From Halobacteria archaeon (GTDB taxonomy: Archaea; Halobacteriota; Syntropharchaeia; Alkanophagales; Methanospirareceae), in assembly GCA_029932715.1 (NCBI GenBank), contig JAOZPO010000016.1:1-5146 (forward strand): 5,146 nt of DNA, in the 5' to 3' direction. Made by a program: the position numbers and the translations under genes. The notes below the pieces were generated by a model. That model made no database searches, was not told the DNA's origin, and saw only the letters and a list, made by a program, of their open reading frames with translations. Shown here piece by piece: positions 1 through 5,146 of this stretch (the stretch's first letter is position 1; the number at the start of each line of letters is the position of its first letter).

Positions 1-119
1 CGCGTAGAGCCGATACACAGTAGGTAGCTGTGATAGTATAGATAATAGATATACATAAAAAGATGTGTAACGTGTGCATAAATTCATCGTACCTTTACAG
101 ATACGGGTTCTTTATTGCA
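1..119. other. AT-rich left edge, downstream of apgM, no convincing gene
   Basis: This edge segment lies 3' of apgM. It is rich in TA/ATA steps and stops occur quickly in the plus-strand frames entering from the left (for example at 21-23 and 25-27), so at most the last few codons of an outside gene could be present. A short inverted repeat, CACAG at 16-20 and CTGTG at 28-32 around a 7-nt loop, is visible but is only five base pairs. A minus-strand frame opens at an ATG at 54-56 and runs off the edge; its low-complexity Tyr/Leu/Ile-rich translation and lack of a ribosome site make it unlikely to be a gene. Confidence 0.5.
57..61 (-). terminator. possible T-tract terminator of apgM
   Basis: On the minus strand, about 60 nt after the apgM stop codon, there is a run of five T residues (AAAAA on the plus strand) in an AT-rich setting. 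Archaeal RNA polymerases commonly terminate at short T tracts without needing a hairpin. The run is short and unaccompanied by a stem, so this is only a plausible site. Confidence 0.25.
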
Positions 120-1328
120 CTATCCAAAGAAGACTCGCATCAAATCTCGCGCTCGTGCATTTAATATGCCTAATTCCCCCTCCCTCGCGAACGATTCATC
201 AAAAGCTCTCTCTTCCCCTTTATGCTCTGCTTGTACATGTGAATCATAGATTGCAACGGGCACCGGCTCCTTTGTATGCACTTTCAACGACACCGGTGTG
301 TAATGGTCAGGCATTGCTAATATTTTATAGCCTGTATCAGAGAAATCAGCCTCTAATCCCTTTAACATCTTACCCACCACCAGCGAATCAAATTTCTCTA
401 TCGCTTCCACTTTCATCTCTATATCGCCCATGTGAGCCGCTTCGTCCGGTGCCTCAACGTGAACAAGCACAAAATCATGCTCCTTCAAGCTGTGTAGTGC
501 ATATTCCGCCTTACCTTTATAATTAGTGTCTATATAGCCCGTAGTACCAGGCACATTTATTACATCCATGCCAGCGCAATTCCCAATCCCTTTTACAAGA
601 TAGACACCAGAAATCACGGACCCTTTTACCCCGTACAAGTCGTGAAACGGGGGCATTGCAGGCTTCATGCCACCGCTCCAGAGCCAAATCATATTCGCCT
701 TCCTCTTGTTACTCGCCGCCCTTCTCTCATTTATCGCATGTGAATCCAGTATCTTCTTCGAGCTAATGATAATATGCCGTAGTAACTCATCCTTTGGTAG
801 TTCATCATCTAACACCGCCCCAATAATATCATGTGGTGGCGCACAGCCCCCACCAGCTCCTACATATCCTGATGCTGATTTGAGAACCAGAACATTTCGA
901 TAGCTAACACCAGGGTAAAATTCTACTCCTTTCGCTCTAAAGCCAGAATTGAGTGCTTCGATTAATTCCCCCGCCTCTTCATCTGATATGTGCCCCCCAC
1001 TGTGATCCAGCATTTTACCCCTCTCCTCTGTTATAAGATTGCATCTAAACGCTATATCCCCATTGTCAAGAGGTATGAGCATCCCCATCGCTTCCAGCGG
1101 GCCTCTGCCCGTGTAATATATCGCAGGATCATATCCCAGAAGGGCTAATGTGGCAATATCACTCCCCGCCTCCAGCTCCTCTGGTATTGTCTTTACCAGG
1201 CCGCATGTACCTGCAGTAGCGATAAAGTCGAGATTCGGCGTATTTGCAATCTGTAAAGCAGTCTTGTCTCCATATTCAGGGATAGGATAATCTGCCATTC
1301 CATCCCCTATTAAAATCACGTGTTTCAT
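120..1328 (-). CDS. apgM: Archaeal 2,3-bisphosphoglycerate-independent phosphoglycerate mutase
   Basis: This cytoplasmic enzyme interconverts 3-phosphoglycerate and 2-phosphoglycerate in glycolysis and gluconeogenesis. The 402-residue length is normal for the archaeal ApgM family, which belongs to the alkaline phosphatase superfamily and uses two divalent metal ions (Mn/Zn type). The expected metal and catalytic residues are all visible: D9 in the N-terminal IGDGMAD segment, the nucleophilic serine S56 in GSDIATLALLGYDP, D295 and H299 in EAPDEAAHMGD, D341-H342 in MPDHYTP, and H351. The start is ATG at the IGDG-containing N terminus, as in homologues, with only a weak purine-rich GGATGAGAGAGA upstream. 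The gene is monocistronic and divergent from the CBS-domain gene. A related ApgM-like subgroup acts as homoserine kinase in some organisms, so the substrate is assigned by family resemblance; mutase is much more likely because no threonine-pathway genes are nearby. Confidence 0.93.
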   Translation of the reverse strand: MKHVILIGDGMADYPIPEYGDKTALQIANTPNLDFIATAGTCGLVKTIPEELEAGSDIATLALLGYDPAIYYTGRGPLEAMGMLIPLDNGDIAFRCNLITEERGKMLDHSGGHISDEEAGELIEALNSGFRAKGVEFYPGVSYRNVLVLKSASGYVGAGGGCAPPHDIIGAVLDDELPKDELLRHIIISSKKILDSHAINERRAASNKRKANMIWLWSGGMKPAMPPFHDLYGVKGSVISGVYLVKGIGNCAGMDVINVPGTTGYIDTNYKGKAEYALHSLKEHDFVLVHVEAPDEAAHMGDIEMKVEAIEKFDSLVVGKMLKGLEADFSDTGYKILAMPDHYTPVSLKVHTKEPVPVAIYDSHVQAEHKGEERAFDESFAREGELGILNARARDLMRVFFG

Positions 1329-1394
1329 TCTCTCTCATCCATGCCCACTGATATTTAAGTTATGCACATAAATAATATAATTAAGTGAAGTAAA
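1329..1394. promoter_or_regulatory. Divergent promoter region between apgM and the CBS-zinc ribbon gene
   Basis: These 66 bp must hold both start signals. AT-rich stretches that could serve as archaeal TATA boxes are ATATTTAA at 1351-1358, which would place a plus-strand transcription start about 25 nt on, near 1381, and the AT-only run around 1370-1380, which read on the minus strand would give an apgM start near 1350. Both would give short leaders of roughly 10-25 nt. The assignment rests on spacing and base composition only. Sharing so little DNA means that factor binding here could affect both genes. Confidence 0.45.
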
Positions 1395-1964
1395 ATGGAG
1401 ACAGATATACCGCTGAGGGAGATAATGATACACGAGGTGGTAACGGGCGATAAGGACATGAACGTTAGGGAAGCCGCGAAGATGATGAAGAAATACGATG
1501 TTGACAGTATCGTGGTGCTTAACGATGGAGATCCCGTTGGTATAGTTACGCAAGGGGATATAATCAGTGAATTGGTAACTAAGGACACAACGCCGAGCAC
1601 GGTGAAATTGGAGGACGTAATGACTACACCGTTAGTAGCAGCGTCTCCAGGGGATCATCTATCAGAAATAGTAAAGAAGATGGCGGCGGAAAAGATAAGG
1701 AAGCTGCCAATAATAGAGGATGGCAAGTTGGTGGGCATCGTTGCCGATGTTGATATACTCTCGGTTTCCTCGGAGATGAACACGATACTGGCGGATTTGA
1801 TCGAGATGCACGTGGAAAGAGACATATTGGTGACGGAAAATGAAGGGGAGGAAGTGGAGCAGGGTATATGCGAAAAATGCGGCTGCTTCTCAAATGACCT
1901 GCGAGTAAAAAGTGGGCGGATGGTATGCGAGACTTGCAGCGAGGAGATGGACATAGAGGAGTGA
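1395..1964 (+). CDS. Tandem CBS-domain protein with C-terminal zinc ribbon
   Basis: This 189-residue soluble protein has two CBS motifs, roughly residues 8-62 (ending in the VGIVTQGDI signature) and 72-125 (ending in VGIVADVDI), which together form a Bateman module. Such modules usually bind adenine nucleotides or S-adenosyl compounds and act as energy or metabolite sensors. The C-terminal tail has C159-x2-C162 followed by C178-x2-C181, with an additional C164, a zinc-ribbon (rubredoxin-like) metal site. The same architecture is known in archaea, for example Thermoplasma acidophilum TA0289. No enzyme domain is present, so it is probably a stand-alone regulatory or metal-binding protein whose partner is unknown. 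The start ATG has a weak GTGA at 1385-1388 as ribosome site, and the first CBS motif begins a few residues in, leaving no room for a later start. The gene is divergent from apgM and convergent with radA. Confidence 0.88.
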   Translation: METDIPLREIMIHEVVTGDKDMNVREAAKMMKKYDVDSIVVLNDGDPVGIVTQGDIISELVTKDTTPSTVKLEDVMTTPLVAASPGDHLSEIVKKMAAEKIRKLPIIEDGKLVGIVADVDILSVSSEMNTILADLIEMHVERDILVTENEGEEVEQGICEKCGCFSNDLRVKSGRMVCETCSEEMDIEE

Positions 1965-1990
1965 ACTGTGTTACTATTAGTCATGAACAT

Positions 1991-2938
1991 CTAATCCCTG
2001 ATCCCTTCCTTTAAAACAGAGAACACAGCTTCAGCTTCTGGCAGGTTTGGTGAGTCAACTAACCTCGCTATTCGCTTCTCTCCCTTCGACTTCCGCAGGT
2101 ATGTCCTGAACGTAGCGGTATGTCCCACAATATGCCCACCTATGGGCCTTGTCGGGTCGCCGAAGAATGCATCCGGTCTCACCATCACCTGATTAGTTAT
2201 CATCACCACCGCATTATTCAGGTCTCCAAATCTGAGAGCATCATGTAGATGCTTGTTTATCTTTTGTTGCCTATCCGCCAGTGTGCCCCTGCCTACATAT
2301 TCGCCCCTGAAGTGCGCAGTTGCAGAATCTACGATTAGCAATCGTACCGGCTTCTCGCTATCTGCCAGCTCATCAGCAAGCTCTCTCGCTTTCTCCACCA
2401 GCAGTATTTGATGATTTGAGTTGTATGCACGTGCAACGTGTATATTCTTGAGAACATCTTCGTATTCAAGCTCCGCACCTTCTGCCATTTGTTTTATCCT
2501 CTCTGGTCTGAACGTATTCTCGGAATCCACAATTATAGCAGAGCCGTTTAAACCACCCTTTTCCGGTGGAAACTGAACAGTAACTGCGAGTTGGTGCGCC
2601 AATTGCGTCTTTCCACTGCCAAATTCACCGTAGAATTCCGACATTGCTTGAGTCTCGAGTCCACCGCCAAACAGACCATCCAGCGATTTAGAGCCCGTGG
2701 TCAGCTTTCCTATGCCTTCTCTCCTTTCTAATATCTTATCCCCTGTCTCGAACCCGCCGATATCCGCAGCATCCCGCGCTGCATTTATTATCTTCGCTGC
2801 TATTGCCTCTCCAATCTCCGCAGTTGCTACTAATTCAGCAGGAGATGCTACTGCTACTGATTCTAACGTATTTAATCCAGCATCACGTAACTTCTCCGCT
2901 ATTGCAGGTCCGACACCGGGTAAATCTTCCAAGTCCAT
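1991..2938 (-). CDS. radA: DNA repair and recombination protein RadA (archaeal RecA/Rad51 homologue)
   Basis: RadA forms ATP-dependent filaments on single-stranded DNA and carries out homologous pairing and strand exchange. The 315-residue length matches euryarchaeal RadA. In order, it has an N-terminal helix-hairpin-helix DNA-binding domain ([16 protein letters not shown], residues 6-21), a linker with F63-E-T-G66 in the position of the polymerisation motif (usual FxxA), the Walker A motif GEFGSGKT (104-111, K110 and T111), the Walker B segment LLIVDS (200-205, D204), the L1 region around [15 protein letters not shown] (211-225), and the L2 region with NQV and GGHIVGH (249-273). No intein interrupts it. 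The ATG places the helix-hairpin-helix at residue 6 as in homologues and is preceded by a good GAGGG ribosome site. It is a single-gene unit, convergent with the CBS gene and divergent from the ATPase operon. The RadB paralogue is excluded by the N-terminal domain and full length. Confidence 0.97.
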   Translation of the reverse strand: MDLEDLPGVGPAIAEKLRDAGLNTLESVAVASPAELVATAEIGEAIAAKIINAARDAADIGGFETGDKILERREGIGKLTTGSKSLDGLFGGGLETQAMSEFYGEFGSGKTQLAHQLAVTVQFPPEKGGLNGSAIIVDSENTFRPERIKQMAEGAELEYEDVLKNIHVARAYNSNHQILLVEKARELADELADSEKPVRLLIVDSATAHFRGEYVGRGTLADRQQKINKHLHDALRFGDLNNAVVMITNQVMVRPDAFFGDPTRPIGGHIVGHTATFRTYLRKSKGEKRIARLVDSPNLPEAEAVFSVLKEGIRD

Positions 2939-2944
2939 TTCCTT

Positions 2945-2949
2945 CCCTC
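2945..2949 (-). promoter_or_regulatory. Ribosome binding site of radA
   Basis: On the minus strand GAGGG ends 6 nt before the radA ATG, with a second purine block GGAG a little further upstream (2951-2954). Both can pair with the archaeal 16S rRNA 3' end. The location supports the chosen start and implies that radA has a leadered transcript, in contrast to the neighbouring ahaH. Confidence 0.6.
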
Positions 2950-2951
2950 AC

Positions 2952-2966
2952 TCCTCTCTCTCTCTT
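2952..2966 (-). repeat. Short GA/TC dinucleotide tract in the radA leader
   Basis: The plus strand reads an alternating TC run here, so the radA mRNA leader contains a purine stretch of repeated GA just upstream of its ribosome site. Only about six dinucleotide units are present. It may simply be part of an unstructured purine-rich leader that favours ribosome loading; it could also be prone to slippage variation between strains. Confidence 0.5.
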
Positions 2967-2980
2967 TCGCTTTTAACATT

Positions 2981-2993
2981 TAGTCATTGACTA
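2981..2993. promoter_or_regulatory. Palindrome in the radA-ahaH divergent region, candidate operator
   Basis: TAGTCA (2981-2986) and TGACTA (2988-2993) are exact inverted copies around a single T. The site is 42 bp from the radA start codon and about 35 bp upstream of the ahaH TATA box, a position from which a dimeric archaeal regulator could affect radA or both genes. Six-base inverted repeats are expected by chance at several places in 5 kb, so the position is the main argument and the function is unproven. Confidence 0.25.
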
Positions 2994-3020
2994 CTACTAA
3001 GATACATCAAGGGAAAAAGG

Positions 3021-3036
3021 ATAAAACTTTATAAAA
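3021..3036 (+). promoter_or_regulatory. TATA box and BRE-like promoter of the ATP synthase H-E-F operon
   Basis: CTTTATAAAA at 3027-3036 is a strong archaeal TATA box, with an A-rich BRE-like element (ATAAAA) directly upstream. Placing transcription initiation about 25 nt downstream of the TATA centre puts the start near 3056, only a few bases before the ahaH ATG at 3063. No Shine-Dalgarno-like sequence precedes that ATG. The transcript is therefore probably leaderless or nearly so. The TTTATAAA core is itself symmetric, but the purine-rich flank is on the side that directs transcription rightward. Confidence 0.7.
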
Positions 3037-3062
3037 CCAAAAACATCTCGTTTAAAAGTACA

Positions 3063-3380
3063 ATGGCAGTAGAAGCACTTAAGTTGATAAGAGAAAAGGA
3101 AGAGGAAAGTAGAAGGATATTAGAAGAGGCGCGGGTAAAGGCTGCGGAAATACTAAAAGATGCGGAGAAAGAGATAAAGAGGCGGAAAGAGAATGCAGAG
3201 AAAGATAAAGAGAGCTTAGCATCGGAGATTTCAGATAAGTATACAAAGGAAGGCGATAAGGAAGCTAAAGCGATAGAGGAAGCGGTCCGAGCCGAAGTGG
3301 AGAACCTGAAAGCGTCTGCAGACTCGAATTTCGATACTGCGGTAATGCTTGTGTTAGAACGGATTTTAGGGTTAGGGTGA
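3063..3380 (+). CDS. ahaH: A-type ATP synthase subunit H (peripheral stalk)
   Basis: Subunit H pairs with subunit E to form the peripheral stalk that holds the A3B3 catalytic head against the membrane stator subunit I. The 105-residue protein is almost wholly a charged heptad-type coiled coil (about residues 5-85, very rich in Glu, Lys and Ala), ending in a short hydrophobic C-terminal helix (FDTAVMLVLERILGLG). This matches the archaeal H subunit, which corresponds to G in eukaryotic V-ATPase, in size and layout. There is no signal peptide or membrane segment. Coiled coils are weak identifiers alone; the directly following E and F genes make the call firm. It is the first gene of the operon and sits just behind a strong TATA box with no ribosome site. 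Uniquely for this gene order, subunits I and K do not follow it. Confidence 0.85.
   Translation: MAVEALKLIREKEEESRRILEEARVKAAEILKDAEKEIKRRKENAEKDKESLASEISDKYTKEGDKEAKAIEEAVRAEVENLKASADSNFDTAVMLVLERILGLG
3376..3380 (+). promoter_or_regulatory. Ribosome binding site of ahaE, overlapping the ahaH stop
   Basis: GGTGA overlaps the ahaH stop codon and lies 7 nt before the ATG at 3388, the best spacing available. The in-frame ATG at 3397 would be 16 nt away, so this site favours the 3388 start, although E homologues often begin close to the segment following the second methionine. Confidence 0.5.
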
Positions 3381-3387
3381 TTCTGGT

Positions 3388-4050
3388 ATGGGTAGTATGG
3401 AGATAGTGGAGAGGCTAAATGAGGAAACAGAGGTAGAGAAGGAGAAGATACTGAGCGAATCGAGAGCGAAAGCAGAGGATATGCTCAAACAGTCAGAGAA
3501 GGAGATAGAACTTCAGAAACAGCAGTTCACTGAGGCGGAGGATGAGAAAGGATTAGAGAGTAAGAAAAGGATAGTTAGAGCTGCGAGGTTAAATACAAAG
3601 AAGCTCAGATGGAACGCCGAAGAGGAGTTAATAAAAAAAGCGTTAGAAGAAGCAGTGAAGAGAATAGCGGTAGTAAAAGATGAGGGATTCAAAGGGACGG
3701 ACTATTCAAGCATTTTGGCAGGTTTGATAAAGGATGCAGCAGTAAGTATAATTGCAGGTGGTAGCGTTACGAGCACGGAGCTGGAAGTGGTAATTAACGC
3801 AGAGGATGAATCTTACGTAAATCCTGACATGCTAAAAGAGATTGCTACTGAAGTAGGCGATGGTGGTACAATAGTAGATTTATCATTAGCGGAAGAAAGG
3901 ATAAAATCACTGGGTGGTGTGCTTGTAAGGCGTAAAGATGGTAAAATCATGGTGGACAATACGTTTGAACAGAGAATGGAGCGGTTTTACACAGATTTGC
4001 GTGAAGTTATAGTTAAGGAGTTATTTAAGGCAGAGGAGTATAAAGGATGA
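3388..4050 (+). CDS. ahaE: A-type ATP synthase subunit E (peripheral stalk)
   Basis: Subunit E is the second peripheral-stalk protein and binds the top of the catalytic head while its N-terminal helix pairs with subunit H. The protein has 220 residues, slightly longer than the usual 185-205. Residues 5-90 form a long charged helix or coiled coil; residues 105-220 form the globular head-binding domain, with the family signature GGVLVRRKDGKIMVDNTFEQR at about 176-196 followed by a final helix (RFYTDLREVIVKELF). An ATG at 3397 (Met4) is an alternative start that would shorten it by three residues. The gene follows ahaH by 7 nt and its stop overlaps the ahaF start as ATGA, indicating translational coupling and matched output. 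In the standard euryarchaeal order K precedes E and C follows it; neither is present here. Confidence 0.93.
   Translation: MGSMEIVERLNEETEVEKEKILSESRAKAEDMLKQSEKEIELQKQQFTEAEDEKGLESKKRIVRAARLNTKKLRWNAEEELIKKALEEAVKRIAVVKDEGFKGTDYSSILAGLIKDAAVSIIAGGSVTSTELEVVINAEDESYVNPDMLKEIATEVGDGGTIVDLSLAEERIKSLGGVLVRRKDGKIMVDNTFEQRMERFYTDLREVIVKELFKAEEYKG
4033..4038 (+). promoter_or_regulatory. Ribosome binding site of ahaF inside ahaE
   Basis: GAGGAG lies within the last codons of ahaE, 8 nt before the ahaF ATG. This is the strongest Shine-Dalgarno match in the window, and together with the ATGA overlap it fixes the ahaF start. Confidence 0.75.
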
Positions 4051-4373
4051 TTGCGGTAATTGGCGACCAGGAGACAGCCGCGGGATTCCGACTCGCGGGT
4101 GTAAGTGAAGTATACGAACCCAAAGTCGGCTTGGAAGGCGATACCGTTCGGTTGTTAGATAAATTAACGAGGGATGAAATTGCGGTAATAATCATAAACG
4201 AAAGCTTTACCACGGAAACCAATGTACAGGAGAAGATAAAAGCTATAAATGAGAAGAAACAAGGCGTTATACCTGTCATCGTTACTATACCTGATAAGAA
4301 AGGCCCGAGTGAGACGAAAGTTGACGAAATAGGGGATTTAATAAAACGTGCAGTTGGCGTTGCGGTGGAGTGA
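4047..4373 (+). CDS. ahaF: A-type ATP synthase subunit F (central stalk)
   Basis: Subunit F is the small central-stalk component that binds subunit D on the rotor and influences ATPase activity. The 108-residue length is typical. The N terminus IAVIGDQETAAGFRLAGV (residues 2-19) is the conserved family segment, followed by an alternating beta/alpha fold with EIAVIIINE (44-52) and PVIVTIPDKKGP (76-87), and a flexible C-terminal helix (VDEIGDLIKRAVGV). It is a soluble, CheY-like fold without membrane segments. Its start overlaps the ahaE stop by four bases and a GAGGAG site precedes it, so it is the last gene of a three-gene operon. Normally subunits A and B follow F; here the next gene, trm5, faces the opposite way 46 bp on. 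Confidence 0.93.
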   Translation: MIAVIGDQETAAGFRLAGVSEVYEPKVGLEGDTVRLLDKLTRDEIAVIIINESFTTETNVQEKIKAINEKKQGVIPVIVTIPDKKGPSETKVDEIGDLIKRAVGVAVE

Positions 4374-4419
4374 AGGTGTAAGGGGATATCATTTGTATAA
4401 TTCTTGATTGAACTAAGTG
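4374..4419. other. Convergent gap between ahaF and trm5
   Basis: This 46-bp AT-rich gap must accommodate 3' ends from both sides. No T tract longer than three is present on either strand, so no clear terminator can be assigned. AGGGGATA at 4381-4388 can pair with TATTCCCT at 4421-4428 (one G-U pair) across a 32-nt loop in the rightward transcript, but the second arm lies in the end of trm5 and the loop is long. Confidence 0.4.
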
Positions 4420-5146
4420 TTATTCCCTAATCGCCACATCTATACCGACTATATATGTGTATGGTGCATAAACTTTCACCTTCTGTGCATCCATCCACAG
4501 CACCTCATGCTCTTTTAGTTTTGTCCTTAATTTCTGCTTTGCCTTATCAATTGCAGTATCAAGTCTCTTATCCGCACTCGCCTCATAAGCTGATTCCAGA
4601 ACATAGAAATGAATAACTCCGCCACCCGGTTTGAGCATGCGCAACGCTAGTTCAAGGAATAGATAAACGCTCTTTGGTAAGTTCATGATAATACGGTCTG
4701 CTCGGTCTATAAAGTTAACGTGAACTTCTTTTATATCGCCCCTTACCGCCTCTATGTTACTCACCGCGTTCAACTTTATATTCTCACGCAGGTATTTTAC
4801 CGCCGCGGGATTGATGTCAATAGCAGTAACGTAGCTTTGTGGTGCTCGTTTAGCGATTTGTATAGAGAAAGAGCCGACACCTGCAAACATGTCTATTACC
4901 GACTCCTTTTCTGTTTTGCTATGTGCAGCAGCGAGTGATGCCACCCGGTTTCGTTCTCTCGCTAAGCGGGGATTAAAATAAACACGTTCCAGGTCAAGCA
5001 GGTATCTACATCCGTTCTCTTTGTGCATCGTTTCAGTCCTGTGCTCACCTGCAAGTATCTTCAGTCTCCTACTACGGAATACGCCTTCTACGGCAGATAG
5101 TCGTTTCGCTACTACCTTTATGCTCTTATGCAGGTTCATTATTGCC
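4420..5146 (-). CDS. trm5: tRNA (guanine(37)-N1)-methyltransferase Trm5, 5' end outside window
   Basis: Trm5 transfers a methyl group from S-adenosylmethionine to N1 of G37, next to the anticodon, preventing +1 frameshifting. The frame stays open to the right edge. The first in-window ATG (5137-5139) is almost certainly internal: archaeal Trm5 proteins are about 330-350 residues, and the segment after it (HKSIKVVAKRLSAVEGVFRSRR) corresponds to the middle of the protein, so about 100 N-terminal residues (the D1 tRNA-elbow domain and part of D2) are missing. Numbering from that Met: the GEHRTETMHKENG segment (31-43) with the conserved Arg R34; VYFNPRLARER (53-63); the Rossmann SAM site DMFAGVGSFS (83-92) and AIDINP (106-111); D135 in GDIKEV, equivalent to the proposed general base; and the signature NLPK (153-156). 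The protein ends naturally at a TAA. It is convergent with the ATPase operon. The NLPK form marks it as Trm5 rather than a DNA methylase. Confidence 0.93.
   Translation of the reverse strand, partial: AIMNLHKSIKVVAKRLSAVEGVFRSRRLKILAGEHRTETMHKENGCRYLLDLERVYFNPRLARERNRVASLAAAHSKTEKESVIDMFAGVGSFSIQIAKRAPQSYVTAIDINPAAVKYLRENIKLNAVSNIEAVRGDIKEVHVNFIDRADRIIMNLPKSVYLFLELALRMLKPGGGVIHFYVLESAYEASADKRLDTAIDKAKQKLRTKLKEHEVLWMDAQKVKVYAPYTYIVGIDVAIRE

Noticed and set aside
16..32. Hairpin CACAG-7 nt-CTGTG near the left edge, considered as a terminator or RNA gene remnant
   Set aside because: A five-base-pair stem with no adjacent T tract and no tRNA-like features is within chance expectation.
1..56. Minus-strand frame opening at the ATG at 54-56 and running off the left edge
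   Set aside because: It has only 18 codons, a low-complexity Tyr/Leu-rich translation, and a T-tract rather than a ribosome site upstream. It cannot be judged without the sequence beyond the edge.
74..526. Plus-strand open frame of 150 codons opposite apgM
   Set aside because: It is antisense to a clearly conserved apgM, its translation is Pro/Leu/Ser-rich with no recognisable domain, and it has no ribosome site. The same holds for the smaller frame at 667-903.
1655..1990. Minus-strand open frame of 111 codons opposite the CBS gene, running to just beside the radA stop
   Set aside because: It is Ser/Thr/Ile-rich and mirrors the codons of the CBS-zinc ribbon gene. The cysteine motifs and two CBS signatures show that the plus strand is the coding one.
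3063..4050. Long Glu/Lys-rich coiled coils of the H and E genes, considered as SMC/Rad50 fragments or repeats
   Set aside because: The C-terminal signature of subunit E (GGVLVRR...DNTFEQR) and the overlapping subunit F gene identify them as ATP synthase stalk proteins; no ABC ATPase motifs are present.
4381..4428. Inverted repeat AGGGGATA / TATTCCCT spanning the ahaF-trm5 gap, considered as a terminator
   Set aside because: The loop is 32 nt, one pair is G-U, the right arm is inside the trm5 coding sequence, and no T tract follows.
4720..4938. Plus-strand open frame of 72 codons opposite trm5
   Set aside because: It lies antisense to the conserved SAM-binding domain of Trm5 and has no domain or ribosome site.

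Overview
The window is a compact stretch of archaeal, most likely euryarchaeal, chromosome. The evidence is the gene set: an archaeal-type cofactor-independent phosphoglycerate mutase (ApgM), the recombinase RadA, three A-type (archaeal V/A-type) ATP synthase subunits, and an archaeal tRNA(m1G37) methyltransferase (Trm5). Short AT-rich promoters of archaeal type (TATA box with upstream purines) fit this. The RadA sequence style and the frequent ATA isoleucine codons would suit a methanogen- or ANME-like lineage, but that placement is a guess and no marker here fixes it.

Layout, left to right: (1) positions 1-119 are an AT-rich edge with no convincing gene; (2) apgM on the minus strand (120-1328); (3) a 66-bp divergent promoter region; (4) a two-CBS-domain plus zinc-ribbon protein on the plus strand (1395-1964); (5) a 26-bp convergent gap; (6) radA on the minus strand (1991-2938); (7) a 124-bp divergent promoter region with a clear TATA box facing right and a short palindrome; (8) a tight plus-strand operon for ATP synthase subunits H, E and F (3063-4373); (9) a 46-bp convergent gap; (10) the C-terminal two thirds of trm5 on the minus strand (4420 to the right edge), whose 5' end lies outside the window. 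Orientation alternates at every transcription unit, so only the ATPase genes form an operon.

Functionally these are housekeeping genes: glycolysis/gluconeogenesis, homologous recombination, ATP synthesis and tRNA maturation, plus one probable nucleotide-sensing regulatory protein of unknown target. The most unusual point is the ATPase cluster. In most euryarchaea the order is H-I-K-E-C-F-A-B-D; here H, E and F are directly joined and I, K, C, A, B and D are absent, with trm5 convergent immediately after F. The two peripheral-stalk proteins (E and H) and the small central-stalk subunit F have therefore become separated from the membrane and catalytic subunits. I see no mobile element, CRISPR array, RNA gene, defence system or other exotic machinery in the window.
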